Below are positions 16,429 through 24,388 of a stretch of 41,465 nt of DNA, one piece after another (within the stretch, counting starts at the first letter, position 1; every line of letters begins with the position of its first letter). The DNA is from Dehalococcoidales bacterium (GTDB taxonomy: Bacteria > Chloroflexota > Dehalococcoidia > Dehalococcoidales > UBA2162). Both the position numbers and the translations under genes were made by a program. The notes under the pieces were generated by a model. That model saw only the letters and a program-made list of their open reading frames with translations, was not told the origin of the DNA and made no database searches. Where the stretch lies: assembly GCA_030648675.1 (NCBI GenBank), contig JAUSGV010000008.1, positions 1-41,465 of the forward strand, in the 5' to 3' direction.

Positions 16429-17673
16429 TTATATATCGATGCCGGGCACCGGGAACCGCGAGCATACCTTAAGCACATCCTGCCGGGCTCTCTCTTCGAA
16501 ATCGGCGTTACCGTGGTTGGATATCACTTTAACGATGGTGTCGGCAATGAATTTCATTTCTTCCTTACCGAAGCCGCGGCTGGACACCGCCGGAGTACCG
16601 AGCCGGATGCCGCTGGTTATCCTGGCCGAGCGCAGTTCGAAGGGAATACTGTTGCGGTTCACGACGATATTGACCCGGCCCAATGCCTCTTCCGCCTCGA
16701 GACCGGTAACGCCCGTTGAAGTGAGGTCGACCAGTACGAGGTGGTTATCGGTGCCGCCGGAGACAAGCCGCAGTCCGGAATGTTTCAATTCGGCAGCCAG
16801 GGTTTGAGCATTGTCCAGCACCCTTTTTTGATATTCGGTAAAGGCCGGTTGGACAGCCTCGTGGAAAGCAACAGCTTTGCCGGCGATGGCATGCATTAGC
16901 GGGCCGCCTTGCATCATCGGGAAAACCGCAGAATCCAGAGCGGCGGCATACTCTTTACGGCACAATACGAACCCACCGCGGGGTCCGCGCAGGGTCTTGT
17001 GAGTCGTCGACGTGACGATATCGGCATAGGGAACCGGGCTGGGATGCAAACCGACAGACACCATTCCGGCAATGTGGGCGATATCCACCATCACTTTCGC
17101 CCCGACGAGGTCGGCGATATACCGGATGCGCTCAAAATCGATAATTCTCGGATAGGAACTGGCACCGGCCACGATCAGCTTCGGCTGATGTTCTTTGGCC
17201 AGCTTTTCCATCCCGGCATAATCGATCCTTTCGGTCTCGCGGTTAACGCCGTAGTGAATGAAATTATATGATTTCCCGGAAAAACTCACCCCTGCGCCGT
17301 GGGTAAGATGCCCGCCGTGGGCGAGCGTCATACCCATCACGGTATCCCCATAGCTCAGCAGCGTGTAGTAGGCCGCCATGTTGGCCTGGGCGCCGCTGTG
17401 CGGCTGGACGTTGGCATGCCCGGCGTGGAAGATATCTTTGGCCCGTTCTACCGCCAGCGTCTCGATGGTATCCATATTTTCGCAGCCGCCGTAATAGCGG
17501 CGACCAGGATACCCTTCGGCATACTTGTTGGTGAGGAACGAACCTTGAGCTTCCAGCACGGCACTGCTGGCGTAGTTCTCCGAGGCGATAAGGTTTATGG
17601 TCTCTTTCTGACGTTTCTTCTCACGCTCGAGGGCACGGCTGATTTCGGGGTCGACATCATTCAGGGAAAACAT
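16429..17673 (-). CDS. glyA: serine hydroxymethyltransferase
   Basis: A 414-residue PLP enzyme interconverting serine and glycine with transfer of a one-carbon unit to tetrahydrofolate. The signatures are NLIASENYAS, NKYAEGYPGRRYYGG, the SGAQAN segment and the PLP lysine at 226 in TSTTHKTLRGPRGG. I take the ATG at 17671-17673 rather than an in-frame TTG 12 codons upstream: it gives the normal N-terminus and length, and a TTGACA-18-TATCCT promoter ends 6 bases before it, so the upstream codons would not be transcribed from that promoter. There is no Shine-Dalgarno sequence; the transcript is probably leaderless. Confidence 0.95.
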   Translation of the reverse strand: MFSLNDVDPEISRALEREKKRQKETINLIASENYASSAVLEAQGSFLTNKYAEGYPGRRYYGGCENMDTIETLAVERAKDIFHAGHANVQPHSGAQANMAAYYTLLSYGDTVMGMTLAHGGHLTHGAGVSFSGKSYNFIHYGVNRETERIDYAGMEKLAKEHQPKLIVAGASSYPRIIDFERIRYIADLVGAKVMVDIAHIAGMVSVGLHPSPVPYADIVTSTTHKTLRGPRGGFVLCRKEYAAALDSAVFPMMQGGPLMHAIAGKAVAFHEAVQPAFTEYQKRVLDNAQTLAAELKHSGLRLVSGGTDNHLVLVDLTSTGVTGLEAEEALGRVNIVVNRNSIPFELRSARITSGIRLGTPAVSSRGFGKEEMKFIADTIVKVISNHGNADFEERARQDVLKVCSRFPVPGIDI

Positions 17674-17679
17674 TCTAAA

Positions 17680-17709
17680 AGGATACCAACGAGGATATGC
17701 CGATGTCAA
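17680..17709 (-). promoter_or_regulatory. promoter of glyA (predicted leaderless)
   Basis: On the minus strand TTGACA (17704-17709) is separated by 18 bases from TATCCT (17680-17685). The glyA ATG starts 6 bases after the -10 box, where the +1 is expected. The -35 box overlaps the stop codon of the upstream flavoprotein gene. Confidence 0.65.
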
Positions 17710-19070
17710 CCAGCCAACTTTTTAAGTAGTTCATTCCCGGCTATCAGGATAGGATCGTAAACAGGAGCGAAAGGCGGCGCATAGCTCAGGTCCAGATTGG
17801 CGAGTTCCCGAACTGTCATCTTCGTACTAAGTGCCGTGGCAAAAACATCCAGCCGTTTGGCGACTCCTTCTTTACCAACCATCTGAGCTCCCAGAATACG
17901 TCCGGTCTTATTTTCCGCTAACAGTTTTACTCTGATTTTGGTAGCGCCCGGGTAATAATGTGCTCTTGAAAATTGATCAATCACATTAGCAACGTAATCC
18001 TTCCCTTCGAGCTTCGCTTCCTTTTCCGTGAGGCCTGTCCTTCCTACCTCTAAATCAAAAATCTTAAAAATAGAGGTCCCGACTATTCCGGAAAACCGGG
18101 CTTTACCACCCGCCATATTTTCTCCAGCTACCCGGCCTTGTTTGTTAGCAGTAGTGCCCAGGGGCATATAGACATTCCGCCCCAAAACCAAATGATAGGC
18201 TTCGGCGCAGTCGCCCGCCGAATAAATATCCGGAAGGTTCGTCCGCATATGTTCGTCCACTCTAATTGCTCCCGTCTGTCCCAATTCAATCCCGGCCTGC
18301 CGCGCAATTTCCACATTCGGCTTTATTCCCATACCAATAATAACGATATCGGTATCAATGGCCTCGCCATTTTCCAATACGGCACGTTTAACACCGGAAC
18401 TGTCTCCGACAAATTCAACGATACCCATTGATTTAAGGAGAGTAACCCCTTTGTTGTTAAGTTCTTCCTCGACAACCTCATTGATTTCATCGTCCATCGA
18501 TCCGAGAATATCAGGCATCTTCTCAACAACAGTTACGCTCAGGCCCCTTTCCGAAAAGGCTTCCGCCATCTCCAGGCCAATGCTTCCAGCTCCAATAATT
18601 AAACCTCGTTTTGGAGATTTGCCTGCCATGTAATCCTGAATAGCTATGCCGTCTTCAAGCAAGCGGACCGAAAAAATCCCTTTAAAATCATGACCTTTTA
18701 TAGGAAGCAACACGGGCGTGGCGCCGGTAGAGATAAGTAATCGATTGTATGAGTATTCCTTTTCCTCTCCAGTTGCTGCATTTCTCACCAATACGGTTTT
18801 GGCAGACGGGAAGATTTTGACAGCTTCATGATGCAAGTGTACGTCTATATCCCTTTTTTCCTTAAAAAACTGCGCATCATAAGCCACAAGCTTACTGCTT
18901 GACGGGATTTTGCCTTCAATAAAATAGGGAATCCCACAAGCGATATAGGATACGTAGCCGTTTTTCTGAAAGACTGTAATTTGTGAATCCGTATCGATAG
19001 TTCTAATCTTACTGGCAGCACTCATCCCGGCTGCTACGCCGCCGATAACAATAAAAGTATTCTTTCCCAT
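17706..19070 (-). CDS. CoA-disulfide reductase / NADH oxidase-like flavoprotein
   Basis: A 454-residue FAD- and NAD(P)H-dependent protein of the pyridine nucleotide-disulfide oxidoreductase family. It has an N-terminal FAD fold (FIVIGGVAAGMSAA), the single redox Cys45 in YIACGIPYF, a NAD-binding GAGSIGLEMAEAF segment, the second FAD block IYSAGDCAE and a C-terminal dimerisation domain. The lone cysteine in a (S/A)CGIPY context is the mark of CoA-disulfide reductases, NADH oxidases and persulfide reductases. No rhodanese domain is fused. I choose the ATG at 19070, which has GGGGGAG upstream, over a TTG six codons earlier. Likely roles are thiol redox balance or oxygen/sulfur detoxification in an anaerobe; the exact reaction cannot be read from sequence. 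Confidence 0.88.
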   Translation of the reverse strand: MGKNTFIVIGGVAAGMSAASKIRTIDTDSQITVFQKNGYVSYIACGIPYFIEGKIPSSSKLVAYDAQFFKEKRDIDVHLHHEAVKIFPSAKTVLVRNAATGEEKEYSYNRLLISTGATPVLLPIKGHDFKGIFSVRLLEDGIAIQDYMAGKSPKRGLIIGAGSIGLEMAEAFSERGLSVTVVEKMPDILGSMDDEINEVVEEELNNKGVTLLKSMGIVEFVGDSSGVKRAVLENGEAIDTDIVIIGMGIKPNVEIARQAGIELGQTGAIRVDEHMRTNLPDIYSAGDCAEAYHLVLGRNVYMPLGTTANKQGRVAGENMAGGKARFSGIVGTSIFKIFDLEVGRTGLTEKEAKLEGKDYVANVIDQFSRAHYYPGATKIRVKLLAENKTGRILGAQMVGKEGVAKRLDVFATALSTKMTVRELANLDLSYAPPFAPVYDPILIAGNELLKKLAG

Positions 19071-19353
19071 ATGTCTAAGCTCCCCCAATTGAACAAGTCT
19101 AAATGAAATCCGCTCACCTATAAAATAATTATAGGCTAAGCCTCCCCGTTGCGCACGCTGATCAATCGATTCGTCTTTTGATCGGCAGAAGCGTGACGTA
19201 ACCGGAAATTGGTTTCAACATTAAACAGGAGGCTATAACTGGATACCGATTTTCATCGGTACGAAATGATGGCCGGCGGTTCTACACTGGATTCCGTGTC
19301 AAGCACGGAACGAAATGGGAGGCTCATACACTGGGTACCGATTTTCATCGGTA
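19071..19353. repeat. intergenic array of three hairpin units
   Basis: About 19230 to 19353 contains three units of roughly 40 bases: 19236-19270, 19279-19311 and 19323-19356. Each begins near CTGGATACCG, CTGGATTCCG or CTGGGTACCG and ends CGGTACGAAAT, CGGAACGAAAT or CGGTATGAAAA. The first and third share the loop ATTTTCAT; the second has TGTCAAGCA. They are members of the same dispersed palindrome family as those at 814-835 and 21865-21930. The left part (19090-19225) has no clear feature beyond upstream sequence of the flavoprotein gene. Confidence 0.7.
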
Positions 19354-19383
19354 TGAAAATACGAGCGAACGCTCGTATTTTCA
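19354..19383. terminator. strong perfect hairpin between the repeat array and udg
   Basis: TGAAAATACGAGCG (19354-19367) pairs perfectly with CGCTCGTATTTTCA (19370-19383). A-rich and T-rich flanks make it a plausible bidirectional terminator. It ends 1 base before the TTGACT -35 box of udg, so it could also act as an operator. Confidence 0.6.
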
Positions 19384-19384
19384 A

Positions 19385-19413
19385 TTGACTTGACATATAC
19401 CGCGTGCTATCAT
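19385..19413 (+). promoter_or_regulatory. promoter of udg-rnj
   Basis: TTGACT (19385-19390), a 17-base spacer and TATCAT (19408-19413). The expected start near 19420 leaves a leader of about 24 bases with an AGGAT ribosome binding site before the ATG at 19444. Confidence 0.6.
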
Positions 19414-19443
19414 AGCTCAAAGCTAATCTATTACCAGGATAAC

Positions 19444-20058
19444 ATGTCAGAGCTGAAACAGCTTTATGCCGAGATCGCTCGATGCCAGAAGTGTGAAATA
19501 GCCAAGCTCCGCACGCGTACCGTACCCGGTGAAGGGGCGGAAAATGCCGAGATTCTCTTTATCGGGGAGGCCCCGGGCTTCCACGAGGACCAGCAAGGCC
19601 GGCCGTTCGTCGGGGCAGCCGGACAGTTTCTCGACCGTTTACTCACTTCCATCAATCTAAAACGCGATCAGGTTTATATTGCTAACGTCATCAAGTGCCG
19701 GCCTCCCGGCAACCGCGACCCGTTGCCTGAGGAAATAAGCAATTGCCGCCATTGGCTGGACCGGCAAATCGCCTTACTCTCACCTAAAATGATAGTAACG
19801 CTCGGCCGTTATTCCATGGCTATGTTCTTCCCCGGAAAGACCATAAGCAAGATCCACGGCACGGCCCAAACCGAGAACGGCGTCATCCACTTTGCGATGT
19901 ACCATCCGGCGGCCGCCCTTCACCAGCAGGCACTGCGGAAGGAGCTTGAAGCCGATATAAAGAAAATCCCGGCAATACTGGCACAATCCAAAGCTGCGGC
20001 AAATCCTCCACCACCCCCCGAACCGCAGCTAAAACAATTAAATTTGTTCGAGGTCTAA
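19444..20058 (+). CDS. udg: family 4 uracil-DNA glycosylase (iron-sulfur type)
   Basis: A 204-residue enzyme that removes uracil from DNA. Four cysteines in the family 4 arrangement, Cys14, Cys17, Cys85 and Cys101, are expected to hold a 4Fe-4S cluster. Motif 1 is GEAPGFHED (residues 41-49), the next block QGRPFVGAAG, and the C-terminal motif YHPAAALHQQ. I choose the ATG at 19444 because residues upstream are not family-like and would precede the ribosome binding site. A proline-rich tail (about residues 183-192) is followed by LKQLNLFEV; this short hydrophobic end resembles a sliding-clamp-binding peptide, though that is only suggestive. It is followed after 4 bases by the RNase J gene. Confidence 0.94.
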   Translation: MSELKQLYAEIARCQKCEIAKLRTRTVPGEGAENAEILFIGEAPGFHEDQQGRPFVGAAGQFLDRLLTSINLKRDQVYIANVIKCRPPGNRDPLPEEISNCRHWLDRQIALLSPKMIVTLGRYSMAMFFPGKTISKIHGTAQTENGVIHFAMYHPAAALHQQALRKELEADIKKIPAILAQSKAAANPPPPPEPQLKQLNLFEV

Positions 20059-20062
20059 ATTA

Positions 20063-21721
20063 ATGTTAAAACCAAAACTTAAGATAATACCACTAGGCGG
20101 ATTCAACGAGATCGGCAAAAACATGATGGTGATGGAGTTTGAAAACGACATCATCGTCATCGATGCCGGGTTGATGTTTCCCGAAGAGGAAATGCTCGGC
20201 GTCGACCTGGTTATCCCCGATATCAGCTACCTTGTAGAACACAAGGACAAGGTACGCGGTATCGTCATCACCCACGCCCACGAAGACCATATCGGGGCAT
20301 TGCCCTACGTCTTGCCCCGGCTCAACGTCCCGGTCTATGCCACCAAGCTGACGCGAGGCATTATTTCCATCAAGCTCAAGGAGCGCAAGACGCTCGCCGG
20401 TGCAAGTCTCCACACCGTACCCATGGGCGGCACCGTGACGCTGGGCAAGTTCCGCGTAGAGTTCTTTCCGGTCTGTCACAGCGTACCCGACGCTGCCGGA
20501 CTTATCATTCACACGCCCATCGGGGTACTGGTCCATACCGGAGATTTCAAGCTCGACCACACACCGGTCAGCGGCAAACCGACAGACCTGGCACGTCTCG
20601 CCCAACTCGGCACCCGGGGCATTCTGGCGCTACTCTCCGATTCGACCTACGCCGAACTACCGGGATATACACCTTCGGAAAAAGTCGTCGGCGATGTTCT
20701 CGACCGCGTCGTCGCGGAAGCTCCGGGCAGGGTAATCGTAGCAACCTTCTCTTCCCTGGTTTCTCGTGTCCAGCAGGTGATCGACGCCGCGGCGAAATAC
20801 GGCCGCCGCGTCTTTTTGGTCGGCCGCAGCATGATCGACACCGTAGGTGTCGCCGCAGAACTCGGCTACCTCAGGACGCCTGACGGCGTCATGGCCCGCA
20901 TGGACGAACTCCGGGGACTGCCCGCCAACAAGATCGTGTTCGTTACCACCGGCAGCCAGGGCGAACCGACTTCGGCTCTGGTACGGATGGCAAACAAGGA
21001 CCACCCCCAACTTCATATCATCGAAGGCGATACCGTCGTTCTTTCGGCAACACCGGTGCCGGGCAACGAAGCCCTGGTCAACCGGACGCTCGACACCTTG
21101 TTCAAGCAAGGGGCGAGGGTTTTCTACGATAAGGTCGCGCAGGTGCACGTCCACGGACATGCCAGTCAGGAAGAACTAAAACTCCTTATCAACGTCTGCA
21201 AGCCGAAATTCTTTATTCCGATACACGGTGAATACCGCCATTTGACGCTTCATGCGAAACTGGCGGAATCTGTGGGAATTCCCCGGCAGAACACTTTCGT
21301 GCTGGAAGACGGCGACGTCTTGGAATTATCGCCCGAAGGGGGCAAGGTTATCGGTAAAGTGTCCAACAGTAACGTATACGTCGACGGATTAAGCGTCGGC
21401 GACATCGACAGCGTCGTGCTGCGCGACCGCCAAATGCTATCCAAAGACGGGATTGTGATGGTAGTAATTACCTTAGACGGCCAAACCGGAAAGCTGGTAG
21501 GCCGCCCCGATATAATCTCGCGCGGGTTTGTCGATCCGGTAGAATCCAACGACATGATAGAAGAGAGCCGCGATGTCGTAGCGAAGGCGCTCGACCATGC
21601 CGCGGCAAGACCGGCGGATTGGGGTTTCGTCAATACCAAGGTCAGGGACACCCTGCACAAGTTTTACTACGACCAGACGAGACGCCGCCCAATGATCCTG
21701 CCTTTTGTGGTAAAAGTGTAA
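20063..21721 (+). CDS. rnj: ribonuclease J
   Basis: A 552-residue metallo-beta-lactamase/beta-CASP ribonuclease for mRNA decay and rRNA maturation, with endonuclease and 5' exonuclease activity in the family. The zinc motif HAHEDH lies at residues 71-76; VCHSVPDAAG, VHTGDFKLD and the beta-CASP motifs (SDSTYAE, ATFSSLVSR) follow, ending with IPIHGEYRHL and a C-terminal domain. The full length is typical of RNase J1/J2. It is separated from udg by 4 bases and is likely cotranscribed with it. A T-rich hairpin begins at its stop codon. Confidence 0.95.
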   Translation: MLKPKLKIIPLGGFNEIGKNMMVMEFENDIIVIDAGLMFPEEEMLGVDLVIPDISYLVEHKDKVRGIVITHAHEDHIGALPYVLPRLNVPVYATKLTRGIISIKLKERKTLAGASLHTVPMGGTVTLGKFRVEFFPVCHSVPDAAGLIIHTPIGVLVHTGDFKLDHTPVSGKPTDLARLAQLGTRGILALLSDSTYAELPGYTPSEKVVGDVLDRVVAEAPGRVIVATFSSLVSRVQQVIDAAAKYGRRVFLVGRSMIDTVGVAAELGYLRTPDGVMARMDELRGLPANKIVFVTTGSQGEPTSALVRMANKDHPQLHIIEGDTVVLSATPVPGNEALVNRTLDTLFKQGARVFYDKVAQVHVHGHASQEELKLLINVCKPKFFIPIHGEYRHLTLHAKLAESVGIPRQNTFVLEDGDVLELSPEGGKVIGKVSNSNVYVDGLSVGDIDSVVLRDRQMLSKDGIVMVVITLDGQTGKLVGRPDIISRGFVDPVESNDMIEESRDVVAKALDHAAARPADWGFVNTKVRDTLHKFYYDQTRRRPMILPFVVKV

Positions 21722-21746
21722 ATAAAAAGGCTCGCCTTTTTATTTA
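21719..21746 (+). terminator. intrinsic terminator after rnj
   Basis: TAAATAAAAAGGC (21719-21731) pairs with GCCTTTTTATTTA (21734-21746); the rnj stop codon is the first base triplet of the stem. The AT-rich arms make it possibly bidirectional. Confidence 0.7.
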
Positions 21747-21985
21747 CATTCCAGCGAAGGCGGGGATCCAGATGAATATTAATAACCATTCCCCCGATTT
21801 TATCGGGGGAATCCAGTAATAATCTCCTCCCTTTCGTAAATGGAGGCCCAGGAGGATTTGTCCTAGATTCCGTATCTAGTACGGAATGGCTGATGGATTG
21901 ACTTCTGGATCCCGTATCGAGTACGGGATGACAGTTTATACAGTTTATATAGATTGCTACGGGCTTTGCCCTCGCAATGACATTA
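21747..21985. repeat. cluster of five small dispersed repeats before ftsK
   Basis: Packed between rnj and ftsK are: ATTCCAGCGAAGGCGGGGAT (21748-21767), ATTCCCCCGATTTTATCGGG plus GGAATCCAG (21788-21815), CTCCCTTTCGTAAATGGAGG (about 21828-21846), the ATTCCGTATCTAGTACGGAAT hairpin (21867-21887), the ATCCCGTATCGAGTACGGGAT hairpin (21909-21929), and an AGATTGCTACGGGCTTTGCC / CTCGCAATGACA element (21951-21983). Most carry the trailer or leader GGATCCAG/CTGGAT. They are non-coding and recur elsewhere in the window. Confidence 0.75.
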
Positions 21986-22004
21986 ATAGGTTGAGATAAA
22001 GCAA

Positions 22005-24248
22005 ATGCCAAGAAAAAGTTCCGGCAGAAGAGGCGGCTCCAATAATTCCGATGCCCAGCGCGGCCTCGCTATTTTCATCCTTACCGTCTTAGTTACAGTA
22101 TTCATTTACTGGCAGCATAACGCTATCGGCACATGGCTGTCCGGTATTGCCGGTGCCATCTGGGGCTGGTCGGGGTGGGGACTCATCTTCATCGACCTCG
22201 CCATCGGCGTCCTGGTCTGGCTGGCATTTAAACAATGCCTCGATTCCCTGTTTTTCCGTTGGAACCGCTGGCTGGGCATCACGGCGTTCACCATCGCGGC
22301 ATGGGGCATTCTCGGTTTTCTCCACCAGGGCGGTAGCTTCGGACGGACGATCATCGGTGATCCCGGGAGCAGCTTTGCGGGCATTGCGTTCGGCATCCTT
22401 CGCCTCCTTCTTCTCCTGTTGATAGGGGTCATATTAGTCGCCCCCGGAGCTTTTTACCGCTCGCTGGTTCATTTCTTTTCCTGGCTTTTCCATCGCCCGC
22501 ACCTGCGCCGCGACCTGATACCGGTAACTGCCAATCAGCCGGCTTTGCCCATCCCGACGGACGACACTCCATCGACGGATGGAACGCTCAAGCCTGCCGA
22601 GGGACTTTATAAAGCACCGCCGAAACGAAAACCGCTGTTCCCTTTCCTGCAAGGTAAACCGGGACGCGTGACGGAGTCCCAGTCCCCAATCCCTAATCCC
22701 CAGCACCCAGTCTCCGCTCCCGACGCCAGACAGGTGGCCAGAGATGTATGGAGGAGGTTCGGCGAAGCCGACTCGCTGACGGTGGTCGACGGCTGGAAAC
22801 TGCCGCCGCTCGATATCCTGGAAAAAACCCAGGAGGTACAGTTCACCGAGGCGGATAATCAGAAACGGGCCAAACTTATCGAGGACGCCCTCGCAAGCTA
22901 CGGCGTCAATGCCAAGGTCGTCGAGATAAACGCCGGTCCGACGGTTACTCAATTCGGCATAGAACCGGGCTGGGACCGGAAGTTCAAGGAAACTAAGGAA
23001 AAGGACAAAGACGGCAATATCAAGGTCCACGTGGAAGAAGCTTCCAAGACCAGAGTCAAAGTCGACCGCATCACGTCGCTGGCAAACGACCTGGCGCTCG
23101 CTCTGGCTGCACCCAGCCTTCGCATCGAAGCGCCGGTACCCGGTAAAGCCGTTATCGGCATCGAAGTCCCTAACACCGTATCCAGCGCCGTCAGCCTGCG
23201 CGGCGTCATCGAAACGAATAACTTCCAGAAGATGGAGGCCAAGTCGAAGATGACGCTCGCCCTGGGTAAAGGAGCAGGCGGAGAAACGGTGGCCGCCGAC
23301 TTAACGAAAATGCCGCACCTGCTTATCGCCGGTTCTACGGGCAGCGGCAAGACGGTCTGTCTTAACGCCATCATTTCCTGCCTGCTTATGTACAACACCC
23401 CGAACGACGTTCGATTCATCATGGTCGACCCGAAGAGAGTCGAGCTTACCTCTTATAACAGCATTCCCCACCTTGCCGCACCCGTCATTGTCGAAGCCGA
23501 TAAAGCCCTCGAAGCACTGCGCTGGCTAAGCATGGAGATGGACAAGCGCTACCAGAAGATGGCCACGTTCTCCGCCCGCAACATCGAGACCTACAACAAA
23601 GGCCGGACGGGCACGGACAAGATGTCGTATCTCGTGCTGGTGATCGACGAACTCGCCGACCTCATGATGGCCGGCGGCGACGAGGTAGAACGCATTATTT
23701 GCCGCCTGGCGCAACTCGCCCGGGCCGTCGGCATCCACCTTGTCGTGGCGACGCAGCGCCCGTCGGTAGACGTCATAACCGGCCTGATCAAAGCTAACTT
23801 CCCCACACGTATCAGCTTCGCTGTCGTCTCGCAGGTAGACTCGAGAACGATACTAGACAGCGTCGGCGCCGAAAAGCTGCTCGGACGCGGCGACATGCTC
23901 TATATGCCCACCGAGGCCGACAAGCCCAAGCGCCTGCAGGGGTGCTTCCTCTCCGATGCCGAGATAGAACGGCTGGTCTATTTCTGGGGCAACCAGAAGA
24001 AGGATGACATCCCCTCGCTCAAACTGGATGAACTCCACCTCATACCCGCCATGGGGAAGAGAAGTACTGTTGCCGAAGACCCTCTGCTTGTCGAAGCCCG
24101 CAAACTCTCCCAGGAGCACAAGCAGTTGTCCGCTTCATTCCTCCAGCGCCACCTCCGTATCGGCTATCCCCGTGCCGCCCGCATAATGGAACAGTTACAG
24201 GAAGAAGGGGTAGAAGCGACTGCGGAAAGGGATGAGAAGGCGGGGTAA
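22005..24248 (+). CDS. ftsK: DNA translocase FtsK/SpoIIIE
   Basis: A 747-residue membrane-anchored motor that pumps chromosomal DNA at the division septum. Four N-terminal membrane segments lie within about residues 22-160. A short linker (about 165-255) leads to the alpha/beta motor with Walker A GSTGSGKT at 443-450 and Walker B LVLVIDELAD near 547. The C-terminal winged-helix gamma domain (LSASFLQRHLRIGYPRAARI) would read KOPS-type polarity sequences. The linker includes SQSPIPNPQHPVS, encoded by a copy of a dispersed GGGGATT-type repeat, so a repeat has been absorbed into the reading frame. The enzyme is otherwise complete; only a weak AGG precedes the ATG. Confidence 0.96.
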   Translation: MPRKSSGRRGGSNNSDAQRGLAIFILTVLVTVFIYWQHNAIGTWLSGIAGAIWGWSGWGLIFIDLAIGVLVWLAFKQCLDSLFFRWNRWLGITAFTIAAWGILGFLHQGGSFGRTIIGDPGSSFAGIAFGILRLLLLLLIGVILVAPGAFYRSLVHFFSWLFHRPHLRRDLIPVTANQPALPIPTDDTPSTDGTLKPAEGLYKAPPKRKPLFPFLQGKPGRVTESQSPIPNPQHPVSAPDARQVARDVWRRFGEADSLTVVDGWKLPPLDILEKTQEVQFTEADNQKRAKLIEDALASYGVNAKVVEINAGPTVTQFGIEPGWDRKFKETKEKDKDGNIKVHVEEASKTRVKVDRITSLANDLALALAAPSLRIEAPVPGKAVIGIEVPNTVSSAVSLRGVIETNNFQKMEAKSKMTLALGKGAGGETVAADLTKMPHLLIAGSTGSGKTVCLNAIISCLLMYNTPNDVRFIMVDPKRVELTSYNSIPHLAAPVIVEADKALEALRWLSMEMDKRYQKMATFSARNIETYNKGRTGTDKMSYLVLVIDELADLMMAGGDEVERIICRLAQLARAVGIHLVVATQRPSVDVITGLIKANFPTRISFAVVSQVDSRTILDSVGAEKLLGRGDMLYMPTEADKPKRLQGCFLSDAEIERLVYFWGNQKKDDIPSLKLDELHLIPAMGKRSTVAEDPLLVEARKLSQEHKQLSASFLQRHLRIGYPRAARIMEQLQEEGVEATAERDEKAG

Positions 24249-24323
24249 GCCAAAGATTGGAGTTTGTCTTTCCCAATGATTTTTACCTCGGTTTTGTCCA
24301 TTATTGACCACAAAGGTTATCCC

Positions 24324-24352
24324 TTGTCCGCTTGTGAATAAGGATATATAAT
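24324..24352 (+). promoter_or_regulatory. promoter upstream of the decayed membrane gene
   Basis: TTGTCC (24324-24329), a 17-base spacer and a perfect TATAAT (24347-24352). It points at the small reading frames starting at 24389. A GGAG sequence at 24373-24376 precedes that ATG. Confidence 0.6.
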
Positions 24353-24388
24353 CGGTTTATCTTAGTCAGCTCGGAGAGCGTGTAGTAA

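Noticed and set aside
16345..16719. Plus-strand frames over the end of glyA
   Set aside because: They are antisense to conserved serine hydroxymethyltransferase sequence and have no ribosome binding site.
17674..17709. TTG start for glyA overlapping the flavoprotein stop codon
   Set aside because: It adds 12 residues not typical of GlyA, and the predicted promoter lies between it and the ATG.
19226..19353. Possible CRISPR fragment of three repeats
   Set aside because: The repeated part is a hairpin with a variable loop rather than identical repeats with unique spacers, and no cas genes are near.
21747..21985. Possible CRISPR-like or phage attachment repeat array
   Set aside because: The units differ in sequence and spacing, are each palindromic and have no conserved spacer length, so they are dispersed hairpin repeats.
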